Origin: an uncultured Pseudomonadota bacterium
Lineage (GTDB): Bacteria > Myxococcota_A > Bradymonadia > Bradymonadales > Bradymonadaceae
Length of the DNA stretch: 55,523 nt
Direction of reading: 5' to 3'
Assembly (NCBI GenBank): GCA_950059285.1
Contig: CATLTV010000008.1
Location: 1 to 55,523, forward strand
A model generated the notes under the pieces. That model searched no databases, was not told the DNA's origin, and saw only the letters and a program-made list of their open reading frames with translations. A program made the position numbers and the translations under genes. This document shows positions 33,940-42,616 of the stretch, one piece after another; the first letter of the stretch is position 1; every line of letters begins with the position of its first letter.

Positions 33940-35130
33940 ATGTATTTTCAGGCATCAGAAGACGATTTTAAGCCACAAAAACCACTGGACTTTGGCACGT
34001 CCAGTTATGCTTTGCGCCCTGCGATGTACGATGATGTGACGCAGGAGCAATGGGCGGACTGGCGATGGCAGCATCGTCATCGCATACGCAAGCTTGATGA
34101 TTTGAAGGCCTGTTTTGAGCTGACAGATCAGGAGGTTGAGGCGTTTGTCAGGAGCGAGGATTCCTTTCGCGTGGCGATCACGCCTCATTATGCAGCGCTG
34201 ATGAATCGTCAAGATCCCGCATGTCCGTTGAGGTTGCAGGCCGTGCCTCAGGAAGGGGAGTTGACCACATATAACTTTGAGCTTGAAGACCCCTTGGGAG
34301 AAGAGGCTCATATGCCCGTGACAGGGATCACGCATCGTTATCCTGACCGCGTCTTGTTTTATGTAAGCCATCACTGCCCCGTGTATTGTCGACATTGCAC
34401 GCGAAAGAGAAAGGTGAGTGACCCCAACACCACAGCATCACGAGCGCAGCTTGAGTCGGGGCTTGATTACATTCGCCGCACGACCTCTGTGCGTGATGTG
34501 TTGTTGTCAGGAGGCGATCCGTTGACACTTTCGGATGAGCGGCTTGGTGAATTGCTCAAGGAACTCAGGGCGATCAAGCATGTGGAGGTCATCAGGTTAG
34601 GTACGAGGAACCCCGTAACATTGCCCCAGCGCATCACGCCTGAACTGTGTCAGCTCATCAAAGACTTTGGCCCTGTCTATGTCCACACACATTTCAATCA
34701 CCCTGATGAACTTAATGCCGACGCGCTCGCCGCGTTACAGATGTTGCAGCGCGCAGGAGCAGTGCTCGGCAATCAGATGGTGTTGCTCAAGGGCGTGAAC
34801 GATAGCAAGGAGGTTGTGTTCACGTTAAACAGGAAGCTTTTGTATGCAGGATGCCGACCCTATTACATGTTGCAGTGTGATATGGCGCAGGGGATTACGC
34901 ACTTGCGTACACCATTGCGTAAGGGTTTGGAAATTATGGCTTATTTGAGGGGGCGTATCGGTGGTATGGGTGTGCCTCACTTTGTCGTTGACCTTCCTGG
35001 CGGTGGTGGAAAGATCGAGCTTTTACCCGAATATTTGGAGCGCACGTATGATGGTCCTGATGGAGAGGTTCTTGTGTTCAAGAACTGGTCAGGGGAGCGC
35101 TTTGAATTTGTGGATGCCGGGGAGAAATGA
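33940..35130 (+). CDS. kamA: lysine 2,3-aminomutase (KamA-family radical SAM)
   Basis: A PLP-, SAM- and [4Fe-4S]-dependent aminomutase that shifts an alpha-amino group to beta. The cluster motif HHCPVYCRHCTRKR (CxxxCxxC) is at about residue 145, and the PLP-binding lysine is in DLPGGGGKIELLP near residue 350; LLSGGDPLTL is the SAM-site GGD. Its 396 residues match KamA, which covers lysine 2,3-aminomutase and relatives such as EF-P beta-lysylation EpmB; the C-terminal region is complete and includes an ELLPEY stretch, so I favour the classical KamA side, not proven. ATG 33940 has GGAG 8 nt upstream. No lysine-fermentation or epmA gene is nearby. Confidence 0.93.
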   Translation: MYFQASEDDFKPQKPLDFGTSSYALRPAMYDDVTQEQWADWRWQHRHRIRKLDDLKACFELTDQEVEAFVRSEDSFRVAITPHYAALMNRQDPACPLRLQAVPQEGELTTYNFELEDPLGEEAHMPVTGITHRYPDRVLFYVSHHCPVYCRHCTRKRKVSDPNTTASRAQLESGLDYIRRTTSVRDVLLSGGDPLTLSDERLGELLKELRAIKHVEVIRLGTRNPVTLPQRITPELCQLIKDFGPVYVHTHFNHPDELNADALAALQMLQRAGAVLGNQMVLLKGVNDSKEVVFTLNRKLLYAGCRPYYMLQCDMAQGITHLRTPLRKGLEIMAYLRGRIGGMGVPHFVVDLPGGGGKIELLPEYLERTYDGPDGEVLVFKNWSGERFEFVDAGEK

Positions 35131-35158
35131 CACGTGTTTGAGGTGTTTATGCCTCACT

Positions 35159-35186
35159 ATTGATAAGTTTTATCATCAATTTTTTC
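35159..35186 (+). terminator. possible terminator after kamA
   Basis: ATTGATAAG...TTTATCATCAAT is an imperfect AT-rich stem, followed by TTTTTT. It lies about 30 bp past the stop. The stem is weak. Confidence 0.4.
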
Positions 35187-35300
35187 ACAATTGCGTTGTT
35201 TGAGCGATGTGGCATGTGATCTGCTTTAATGCATATTGATGTGCAGATGTCATGTGATACAATTGAGCGAACGCTTTTATGTATAAAATTGAGAGGATTG

Positions 35301-37469
35301 ATGATGGATGGTCAAAGACGACAGTGGGCTTTTCGCGGTGTGATGAGTGTGGTGTGTGCATCGCTCTTGTTTGGTTGTAACTCAGCCGAGGTCACGCAGC
35401 CGACCACAGAGACAGGTGATGTGCATGACGAACATGCATTTTTGAACCTGGGGACGCGTGCCGAGATCGAGCAACAGATTGCTGCTGGTGATGTGGAGAT
35501 GCGCCCTGGCTTTGAGTTCAGAGGTGTGATGTTGCATATTACAAGCTTTGAGCGCTTTAACCTTGAGATTTCGTATGAGCGCCCTGATGGCACACGCTCC
35601 GACTTCTTTGCTGTGGAGCCTGATGAGCCTGAGTATCCATTTGCCAACGCGACAGCTATTTTGCCCGAGCCCGCCGTGGCGATCTGGATCAGGGTTGTTG
35701 AGGGGCAGCAGTCCATCGAATTCTTGGCCTCAAGGTTTTTCCATGAAGTTCCAGAGGGTGGTGTACTCGACATTCATATGGACGATTATGATCCTGCTTA
35801 TGAGGTTGACGATGGTCTTGCTGAAGCCACGACCGAGTCAGGTTTCTTGACGCTCAGTCAGGGGCTAGCAGGGCGTTACATTCCTTCCGATGCGGCGCTT
35901 TCGGGTGGGCGTAACGCCACACATCGTTATGAGAGCGCACCAAACTGGAGTCCTTCTGCCTGTAGTGGTTCATTCCGCCCTGGCACGCGTGATCTTGCCG
36001 AGTATCTCGTACGCGAGTTTAACGCCACGCACTATGGTGGGTACTCCTGTCGTCAGAACACTGCAAATGCATCCAAGATGAGTGTGCATGGCACAGGACA
36101 CGCGTTTGATTTGCACTACAATCGTGTGGGTGGTGATGCTGATAATAACCTTGGCGATCCGACCGCAAACTGGTTGATTGCAAACGCGGCGCAGACAGGT
36201 GTTCAGCTTGTTATCTGGGACCGCACAAGTTGGTCGGTGTCGCGTAAAACACACCGTCAGTATGGTGGACCACACCCGCATGATGATCACCTTCACATCG
36301 AGGTCACAAGCGCTGCTGCTCAACGCAACGCACCTTTTTATAGAGATCCGAGCGTGGCGACAGATCCTGCGCCAGGTAGCTCCAGTAACAGTGGCGGCGG
36401 ATCAGGTTTGAGCAGTGGTGGTCAGAGCATGCTTGGTGGAAACCTTGGCTCTGAAGGGGTGACTTGTATGAGTTCTACGCTTGGCCGTCGTGTGGCAGCA
36501 GGCACCTGTGTGCAGATGTCGTATCAGAAGTACGGTGGTCGTTGTAACTGGGCGCAGTGTTCCTCTTCAGGTTACTGGGTCCGTGCAGGATCTTCATGTT
36601 CAGGTGTGGCCGAGGCGAACTCTGTGTGCGGAGGTCAGAACCTTCTGGCTGGCTCGGGTGACTCTGGTTCAGGTACTGGAGGTGGTTCGACCAGCAGGAG
36701 CTGTAACAGTCAGACACTTGGTCGCGAAGTTCCTGATGGAACCTGTGTTCAGGTCAACTATGAGAGCTCCTCCTGTTCACGATGTGGGTGGTTCACATGC
36801 TCAGATGGTGCCTGGATGTGCACCTCCGAGTCTTCCTGTTCAGCAGGTTCCAAGAATGCTCACGCCGAGTGTGGTAGCACCGAGCCTGATCCTGAGGACA
36901 AGGAGGTCGACGGCGAGGAGATTGGACGAGGACGTTTGACGTATTATTACATCGCGTATGAGGGCGATTACAGTGGCTCAAAGACTGTGTCTGTGAAGGA
37001 TTGCTCAGGCACAGAACTCACCAAGGTTTCGCAGGCATTTTACGATGCGTTGAAGCTTGAGGGGACAGGCAAGCTTGAGGATGAGCGTGTGCTTAACGTG
37101 GGCTCAAGCAACTCTTGTTTCGAGGTGTTATCCGACGAGTTCAAGTGGGGCAAAGGAAACAGGAACAATGCGCTTGAGCCGATGCGTTCGGTCGCCATGC
37201 AGCAGAATTTGTATGTGTCTTTTGGTGAAACGCTTTATGTCAGCGAGCTTGACGGTGTTGTGATTCCTTCCATTGATGGCATTGAAGGGTTTACACACGA
37301 TGGTTGTGTTCGCGTGGATGATGTGGGCGGTGCGATCACTGACTTTGATATGGACTTCTTTGCAGGCACCAAAAAGGCATTTGAAGCAGTGGATGCCTTG
37401 CTTCCTTCAAATACACGTGTCCTGATGTATGGTCAGGCCAATAGTAAATGTGCGTATCTCAAGCGTTAG
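35301..37469 (+). CDS. exported multidomain lipoprotein: M15-like peptidase, two Cys-rich repeats, 3D domain
   Basis: Lipobox LLFGC follows a signal peptide starting MMDGQRRQWAFRGVMSVVC. Residues about 55-190 are an unassigned beta-rich region. About 200-340 looks like a D-Ala-D-Ala carboxypeptidase M15-type domain, with zinc ligands in SVHGTGHAFDLHY and DDHLHIEVTS. After a Gly/Ser linker come two similar cysteine-rich repeats (TLGRRVAAGTCVQMSY and TLGREVPDGTCVQVNY). The C-terminus has a 3D-type domain as in MltA: CVRVDDVGGAITDFDMDFF. It probably binds or trims peptidoglycan from the outer membrane or periplasm. ATG 35301 and 35304 are both possible after GAGAGG; the longer frame to 35229 has no good signal peptide. 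Confidence 0.85.
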   Translation: MMDGQRRQWAFRGVMSVVCASLLFGCNSAEVTQPTTETGDVHDEHAFLNLGTRAEIEQQIAAGDVEMRPGFEFRGVMLHITSFERFNLEISYERPDGTRSDFFAVEPDEPEYPFANATAILPEPAVAIWIRVVEGQQSIEFLASRFFHEVPEGGVLDIHMDDYDPAYEVDDGLAEATTESGFLTLSQGLAGRYIPSDAALSGGRNATHRYESAPNWSPSACSGSFRPGTRDLAEYLVREFNATHYGGYSCRQNTANASKMSVHGTGHAFDLHYNRVGGDADNNLGDPTANWLIANAAQTGVQLVIWDRTSWSVSRKTHRQYGGPHPHDDHLHIEVTSAAAQRNAPFYRDPSVATDPAPGSSSNSGGGSGLSSGGQSMLGGNLGSEGVTCMSSTLGRRVAAGTCVQMSYQKYGGRCNWAQCSSSGYWVRAGSSCSGVAEANSVCGGQNLLAGSGDSGSGTGGGSTSRSCNSQTLGREVPDGTCVQVNYESSSCSRCGWFTCSDGAWMCTSESSCSAGSKNAHAECGSTEPDPEDKEVDGEEIGRGRLTYYYIAYEGDYSGSKTVSVKDCSGTELTKVSQAFYDALKLEGTGKLEDERVLNVGSSNSCFEVLSDEFKWGKGNRNNALEPMRSVAMQQNLYVSFGETLYVSELDGVVIPSIDGIEGFTHDGCVRVDDVGGAITDFDMDFFAGTKKAFEAVDALLPSNTRVLMYGQANSKCAYLKR

Positions 37470-37532
37470 AGCGTAATAAAGAAAGAGTTGTTGGGAAAAG
37501 CTCCTTCTCCATCACGCTCTAATTGACACAAG

Positions 37533-37587
37533 AGATCTGAAAAAAGGCGGCTTTTCCTCACAGGAAAAGCCGCCTTTTTTCAGGTCT
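37533..37587. terminator. hairpin with T-tracts between convergent genes
   Basis: A perfect 19-bp core (37540-37558 and 37562-37580), extended to about 26 bp with one wobble, encloses a CAC loop and has A6/T6 at its edges, so it works as a classical intrinsic terminator in either direction. The right arm reaches the stop codon of the minus-strand gene at 37580. Confidence 0.88.
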
Positions 37588-37888
37588 TTTGTTGACGACC
37601 TCGATCGATGTCAACGAGCCAGCCAAACTGTCCCACCACTTCTTCCATGATGTATTCAAGGACGATGGTGTTGGTGTGGTGAATGAATGCAACAGGGATA
37701 AAATCACGAAGAGCGCCCTGATCAGGGCGCTCTTCTGCGATATGACGTGGAGTCCACTCGACTTCAAGCCCCTCAATGTGGGGCAAGAGCTCCTCCAAAA
37801 AGAGGAGCACGTCGTGATATATGTGTGTGGGTTGACGTCGATCGATCTGAATGCACCATGTGCGTTCAGGATCAATCTTCATCGCCAT
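37580..37888 (-). CDS. small hypothetical protein overlapping the helical-repeat gene
   Basis: A 102-residue protein of unknown family, with a mixed alpha/beta profile (DPERTWCIQIDRR, HDVLLFLEELLPHIEGLEVEW, NTIVLEYIMEEVVGQFGWLV). The chosen frame is coded better than the overlapping antisense/other-frame reading at 37558-37875, which is Ser/Leu-rich and looks spurious. It overlaps the upstream gene's 3' end by 17 bp (stop at 37872); ATG 37888 and 37882 are both usable. The overlap suggests translational coupling and a shared function. Confidence 0.7.
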   Translation of the reverse strand: MAMKIDPERTWCIQIDRRQPTHIYHDVLLFLEELLPHIEGLEVEWTPRHIAEERPDQGALRDFIPVAFIHHTNTIVLEYIMEEVVGQFGWLVDIDRGRQQKT

Positions 37889-38984
37889 CTTCAAGTTCCT
37901 CAGCGAGCTCCATGTTCAATTCTTCAATGGTGGGCATCTCGCCATTTTCACGACGATCAAGGCGTTCTTTGGCCCACTCTCTCAGGCTCTTTGCCTTGTC
38001 ATCAAGGCTTTGCTTGAGGAAGTCCATGCCCTTGTATTTCTCACCAAGGATGTAAGCGCGCTTACGGACAGCGGTGTCAGGCAAGTCTGCTGCCTTGCGG
38101 AGCAAGGCGAGGCGAGGCTTGTCATCAAGCTCTTCCCACTTCTCATCGAGGAGATCGAGCGCGCCACTGGCGACCTGATCACCACCATAGCCACGCACGG
38201 TGTTGGGCTTGAGGAGACGCTTGAGGAGCTCATGGGGATCGCGCCCCAGACGAGCAAGCCAGATGACAGAGCGACGACGTACGTTGCCAGGAAGGAAGCG
38301 AATCGAGAGACGATCCTGCTCCTGTGCGCTCGTCTCAAGTGGGTGTTCAAACTCACCACGAGGGAACGGAATGGGGTTATCCACAACGATCTGGCAGACC
38401 TCACGTTTGAGGCTCTTGCTCAGGCAGTTCAGGCTCATGAGATGATCAAAGATGTCTTTGCCCTGTGCGCCAATGGCTTCCTTGGCAGTCAGGATCATCA
38501 GGATCAGCTCGATGGCTTCTGTGCGCTGCACATCGGGGTGTGAGAAGACGCCTTCACATGCTGGAAGCACGTGCTCAAGATCTTCAATGTAGGAGTCGGT
38601 CAAGCGCGGCAACCAGATGAGGCCGCGACGCAGGCCGAGGTAATCTTCGCGTTTGAGGAAGTTGTTCTTACTCAACCAGGCGGTCAGTGAGAACAGGCCA
38701 GGTCCAGGTTCCTGACCCTGATCAAGGTGCATGTTGATCTGCAACACGGCGTGGCAAAGCTTTTCTTTGACAGGCTTGGAGATCCCCGAGGCATGGATTA
38801 CGCGTTGCGCAAACAAGCCAAGGTAGTAGGGGTATTGCAGGTAGCGCCAGAGGCGTTCTTCTGCATTGGTTCCCAGGGGAAAGTCCGTGCTCTCGGTGAG
38901 TGCGGCCATGGCCATCTCGGAGAGGCGTGGGATCTCTTCATCTGTTGCATCGAGGTGCTTTTTTAGGAATGTTGATGTGTCCAA
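37872..38984 (-). CDS. helical-repeat (HEAT/ARM-like) protein of unknown function
   Basis: A 370-residue, all-helical protein. Repeat-like helical pairs include LRKAADLPDTAVRKRAYILG and LARLGRDPHELLKRLLKP; the acidic tail is LAEELEDGDED. No catalytic motif or signal peptide is seen, so it is probably a cytoplasmic scaffold. TTG 38984 is chosen because CTGGAG lies about 9 nt upstream; the frame extends to another TTG at 39017. The next gene down overlaps it. There is no family name I can support. Confidence 0.75.
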   Translation of the reverse strand: MDTSTFLKKHLDATDEEIPRLSEMAMAALTESTDFPLGTNAEERLWRYLQYPYYLGLFAQRVIHASGISKPVKEKLCHAVLQINMHLDQGQEPGPGLFSLTAWLSKNNFLKREDYLGLRRGLIWLPRLTDSYIEDLEHVLPACEGVFSHPDVQRTEAIELILMILTAKEAIGAQGKDIFDHLMSLNCLSKSLKREVCQIVVDNPIPFPRGEFEHPLETSAQEQDRLSIRFLPGNVRRRSVIWLARLGRDPHELLKRLLKPNTVRGYGGDQVASGALDLLDEKWEELDDKPRLALLRKAADLPDTAVRKRAYILGEKYKGMDFLKQSLDDKAKSLREWAKERLDRRENGEMPTIEELNMELAEELEDGDED

Positions 38985-39344
38985 AAGTTTTATCTCCAGG
39001 GTTGAGCAGCGAGGCAAACTCAGGTGTCTTGGAACTTTTATGTGCGACCATTACTCTGTAATTCTATCTCCTGACATGTGAGTGTCAGAAGTAGGTTGCA
39101 ATGGCGTTGCTTTGTTTCTACATAAGGTGTTGGCCTTGGGCCTGATTCCAAATTAGAAGCAGTATAGCAAAACTACCTGCTGTTTCAGGCCCCTGAGCAA
39201 TATGCGCACATATCACGAGATGAGAATGTTGACAACAAGAGTCCGCTACTTTGCGTGGTGTTTAAGTTTTTGAATACCAAAGTTATTTTTGTTGTTCTTG
39301 GTGTGTGAAAATAATTTTTTCAGTCTCTCCTACAGGAGTTTATC
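38985..39344. other. divergent intergenic region
   Basis: A 360-bp non-coding gap between the divergent genes at 38984 and 39345. It holds a nested stem (GGGCCTGA 39138-39145 with TCAGGCCC 39185-39192, and AGCAG with CTGCT inside), a TTGACA at 39229 without a good -10, and AT-rich sequence before the plus-strand start. Promoters for both genes should be here but are not identified. Confidence 0.5.
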
Positions 39345-40136
39345 ATGTCATCAGAGTCCCCCAAACCACCTACCGCAGAGCCCGAAATCGCAGAAGTAGG
39401 GGTGATTGCTCGTGCAGAAGCTGAACGACGTAAGAAGGGTTTGATCAAGTTATTTGCTGGCCTTGCCATCACTGCACTCGTCCTTGGTGGCATGGTGCTA
39501 CTTGGTCAGCAGGGCTACCTTGGGCCAACCATGGAGGTTGAAGAGGAAGAAAAAGAAAACCTCGATGAAACCAACGATCCTCAGTGTCGTGCAATGATTG
39601 ATGACGTCACAACCTTTGGCGAGCAGTTCAAGAAACAAAACGCAAAAAAAATCGAACCCGTACTTTCGGAAGACCCCGAAAAAGTTAAAGCCGCACGTGC
39701 TGCGCTCGGAGAACTCCGCGAGGAGCTTGAAGGCTTGCGCATCAAGTCAGAGGCTGCAAATCTTCGCTATGATAACTCACGCAAGGAGTTGCGCGACTTC
39801 TTCAAGTTTGTCGACACGGAACTTCGCCTCGTGGATCTTCGCGGTGAGTATCAGCTGCAAAAGCTTGAGGCCGAGGCCAAGGGTGAGACCTGGGAGGAGC
39901 CTTCTCCAAAGTCCAGAGGAAAGATCATCGGTAAGAAAAAGAAAGAGCGCGCCAATCGTAGCCCTGAGCAAAAACGCGATGACGCCATTATTGCCGTATA
40001 CGACGCGTTTAACACCTTCCGAGTCTGGCACACTGCGAGCGCGCACCCTTGTGGTGCAGCCGACGAAGGCGAGACGCCGTGGGTGCCAAAAGATGAGCCT
40101 GCACCTGCTGCAAAGGCTGTGACTCCAGCGCAATAG
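39345..40136 (+). CDS. single-span membrane protein with coiled-coil region
   Basis: A 263-residue protein of unknown family. After a short cytoplasmic head, one membrane helix (LIKLFAGLAITALVLGGMVLL, about 33-53) is followed by an acidic and then helical segment (PEKVKAARAALGELREELEG, NLRYDNSRKELRDFFKFVDTEL) that looks like a coiled coil, then a basic region (GKIIGKKKKERANR) and a Pro/Ala tail. It could be an inner-membrane anchored periplasmic or cytoplasmic adaptor; orientation is not clear. The ribosome site ACAGGAG precedes ATG 39345. A 31-bp hairpin follows. Confidence 0.75.
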   Translation: MSSESPKPPTAEPEIAEVGVIARAEAERRKKGLIKLFAGLAITALVLGGMVLLGQQGYLGPTMEVEEEEKENLDETNDPQCRAMIDDVTTFGEQFKKQNAKKIEPVLSEDPEKVKAARAALGELREELEGLRIKSEAANLRYDNSRKELRDFFKFVDTELRLVDLRGEYQLQKLEAEAKGETWEEPSPKSRGKIIGKKKKERANRSPEQKRDDAIIAVYDAFNTFRVWHTASAHPCGAADEGETPWVPKDEPAPAAKAVTPAQ

Positions 40137-40166
40137 GTGCGCAGAGTTTGACCTGTGTTTTTTCAC

Positions 40167-40230
40167 GCAAAGAGCGCGGGCAGGAGGAGCATATTTTACA
40201 AAATATGCTCCTCCTGCCCGCGCTCTTTGC
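40167..40230. terminator. 64-nt hairpin with 31-bp perfect stem
   Basis: Arms 40167-40197 and 40200-40230 are exact reverse complements separated by the two bases AC. It lies 30 bp past the stop of the upstream plus-strand gene and before another plus-strand gene, so here it separates tandem, not convergent, genes. There is no T-tract. Confidence 0.75.
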
Positions 40231-40325
40231 ATCTCTGGACCTCAAAATGTATCCTGCCTCCAGTGAGCATGCATATCGTTCGTGACCCTCTGTGTGAGTC
40301 TGTCTTGTTTATACATCCGTCCTCA

Positions 40326-42407
40326 ATGAAACCTCTTGTGATCGCATCGTTGGTTGCCTTGTTGTCTTCCTGCCAACGGTGTGACGACGATGAGCAGCTC
40401 ACTCCTGATATGTCTGTGCGTGACATGCAAGATGCAGGTGAGGACCTCTCTACTGAGATTGATCTGGCTGTCATGGAGCCAATCTGCGTGCCTGGTGCGC
40501 TGGTAGACTGTTTGAGGGAAAACACACCAGAGATTAACGTCTGCTCACAGGATGGTTTTTCTGTTGAGCCAGCTTCATGTCCTGCCTCTCAGGTGTGTCG
40601 CGAAGGTGCATGTGTCCCCGTGCAATGTATTCCAGGCTCGCGTCGCTGTACTCCTGGTGTGGCCGCAGAGGATGCCTCACCTGAGCAGTGTGATGAAGCT
40701 GGTGACTCATACCTGCCGCTCTCAGCATGCACTGGTGGTGGGCGTTGTGAAGAGGGTTACTGTCTTGATCGTTGTGAAGTTGCTCGTCTGAATAAGAGTT
40801 ATATTGGGTGTGAGTACTGGGCTGTGGAGCTTGAGAACCACCTTTTATACGATGGCGACATTGCGGACGACCGGTTGCCTCCTTTTGGCGTTGTGCTCGC
40901 CAATACCTCGGAGACATACGACGCCTATATTACAGTCTACGAGGACGACGATACGATCGCCTCGGCAATTCCAGAGCGTATTGTCGGGCTTGATCGCGCT
41001 GATCCATCGCTTGTGCCCGAGACCGTGGTGTCGGATGTGGTGGACCCACAGGGTAACCAACTCTTTCAGATCGATGGTCCTGTGAAGGATATCGTCTTGC
41101 CACGTGGCTCGTTGATGACCTTGTTGCTTCCTCACAAACGTATCCCCTTTGGTGAAAGTTCCATCGGGCGTTTTGGGTACAAGGTGACCTCCAATCAACC
41201 TGTGGTTGCGTATCAGTTCAACCCGCTGTGTTGTAATTATAACACCACCAATGATGCGAGCTTGCTGATCCCCGAGAGCGCGTTGACCATGGATTATATG
41301 TTCCTTGGTTATGCTGTATTTGCAGGTACATCGCAGTCAAGACTTGAGGACCCATGGTCGTCCACGCTGACCGTGGTGGCGACCGAGCCTGATACGGTGG
41401 TGGAGGTGCAGCTTCCTACGCCAAAAGGTGTGGACAGACCTTACTCGGAGCTTTTTTACCCCGAGGTTATCAATGACAACTCAAGACGCATCACGGGGCC
41501 TGATGCACAGGGCAAGCTCTCGGTGACGCTTGATGCATTTGAGGTTTTAAACCTCGGCGCGACAGGTGTCTCGCCCGTGGAGGATCTTACGGGTGCTCGT
41601 ATCAAGGCGACCTCTCCTGTGGCTGTGTTTAGCGGGCACTCATGCGCGTATGTTCCTTATACACTTGGGTTTTGTGATCACATTGAGTCGCAGCTCTTTC
41701 CTCTTGAAACCTGGGGGCGCCGCTTTGTTCTCGCCCCATTAAAGCGTCGTAACGAGGTGGATCCTCCTGGCTCGACACGTGAGGCAACCTACTGGAAGTT
41801 TGTCGCCCGTGAGGATGATACCCGCATCTTGCTCGGTCAGGATATCTCGCATGGTCCTCAGGGCACATTGCGTCCTGCGGATGAAGGTGTGCCATCTTGT
41901 GTTGACTTTAGCAGTGATCCTACGCTTGGTGTGATTGCGCTTGATGCAGGGCAAACCTGTGAGATTGGCACACGAAGTATGCTGCTTGCGCAATCCAATA
42001 ATCCCATCAGTGTGGGCGCATTTTTGTCAGGTCAGGACTCCGTATATCAGGACGCTCAACCTGGCGATCGTGCAGGTGATCCTGCGTTCTTTTTTGTGCC
42101 TCCCGAGGAACAGTACCGCATCTCGTATACATTCTTGACGCCCAGGACATACTACCAAAACTACATCACGGTCACGATGCAGCCAGGGTTTGGTGTGACA
42201 CTCAACGGGCAAGATCTTAACCTTCAAGATTATGACTATGAAACGCTTGAAGAGGAGGGCCTTGTGCGTGCTCACATTCCTGTGGAGGAGGGGCCACAAC
42301 GCATCTCCTCACTCGTGCCATTTGGTCTCGTGGTTTATGGCTACGATGATTACGTCTCATACGCATATACAGGGGGCTTGAACTTGACAAAGCTATCCGA
42401 GCTGTAG
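40326..42407 (+). CDS. IgGFc-binding-like surface lipoprotein
   Basis: A 693-residue exported protein with lipobox ALLSSC, a short DM-rich linker (TPDMSVRDMQDAGEDLST), cysteine modules (CVPGALVDC, CREGACVPVQC), and then a large beta domain. SSIGRFGYKVTSNQPVVAYQF, SSTLTVVATEPDTVVEV, IKATSPVAVFSGHSCAYVP and HIESQLFPLETWGRRFVLAP match the IgGFc-binding N-terminal type domain common in Myxococcota adhesion-like proteins. The domain name comes from vertebrate FCGBP; a role in adhesion or carbohydrate/protein binding is inference. ATG 40326 gives the shortest signal peptide; no strong ribosome site is visible. The longer frame to 40155 overlaps the hairpin. Confidence 0.85.
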   Translation: MKPLVIASLVALLSSCQRCDDDEQLTPDMSVRDMQDAGEDLSTEIDLAVMEPICVPGALVDCLRENTPEINVCSQDGFSVEPASCPASQVCREGACVPVQCIPGSRRCTPGVAAEDASPEQCDEAGDSYLPLSACTGGGRCEEGYCLDRCEVARLNKSYIGCEYWAVELENHLLYDGDIADDRLPPFGVVLANTSETYDAYITVYEDDDTIASAIPERIVGLDRADPSLVPETVVSDVVDPQGNQLFQIDGPVKDIVLPRGSLMTLLLPHKRIPFGESSIGRFGYKVTSNQPVVAYQFNPLCCNYNTTNDASLLIPESALTMDYMFLGYAVFAGTSQSRLEDPWSSTLTVVATEPDTVVEVQLPTPKGVDRPYSELFYPEVINDNSRRITGPDAQGKLSVTLDAFEVLNLGATGVSPVEDLTGARIKATSPVAVFSGHSCAYVPYTLGFCDHIESQLFPLETWGRRFVLAPLKRRNEVDPPGSTREATYWKFVAREDDTRILLGQDISHGPQGTLRPADEGVPSCVDFSSDPTLGVIALDAGQTCEIGTRSMLLAQSNNPISVGAFLSGQDSVYQDAQPGDRAGDPAFFFVPPEEQYRISYTFLTPRTYYQNYITVTMQPGFGVTLNGQDLNLQDYDYETLEEEGLVRAHIPVEEGPQRISSLVPFGLVVYGYDDYVSYAYTGGLNLTKLSEL

Positions 42408-42455
42408 CTCAAGGTTACAATCACCGACCTCTGGTCATGGGAATAAAACAACATC

Positions 42456-42502
42456 CAACACCACTTGGGAGGGGCCAGCCCAAGTTGTTGCAATGGTTTT
42501 TC
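42456..42502 (+). terminator. intrinsic terminator after the IgGFc-like gene
   Basis: CAACACCACTTGGG and CCCAAGTTGTTG pair with a short bulge around an AGGGGCCAG loop, then CAATGGTTTTT. It lies about 50 bp past the stop. Confidence 0.6.
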
Positions 42503-42616
42503 CTTGCTCGCCTTGACAGGCTCTCCAATTTCTAGCAGGTTGCGCGCGCTCTGACGCGGCGCGCCATGCATGCGCACAAGTGCGATTTTCTGAGATACAC
42601 AGGCAAGTAGATCAAC

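Noticed and set aside
37558-37875. Alternative minus-strand frame overlapping 37580-37888
   Set aside because: Its translation is Ser/Thr/Leu-rich and less protein-like than the other frame, and its stop runs through the terminator hairpin.
39229-39257. TTGACA that could be a promoter -35
   Set aside because: No acceptable -10 hexamer occurs 16-18 bp downstream (TGCGTG at 17).
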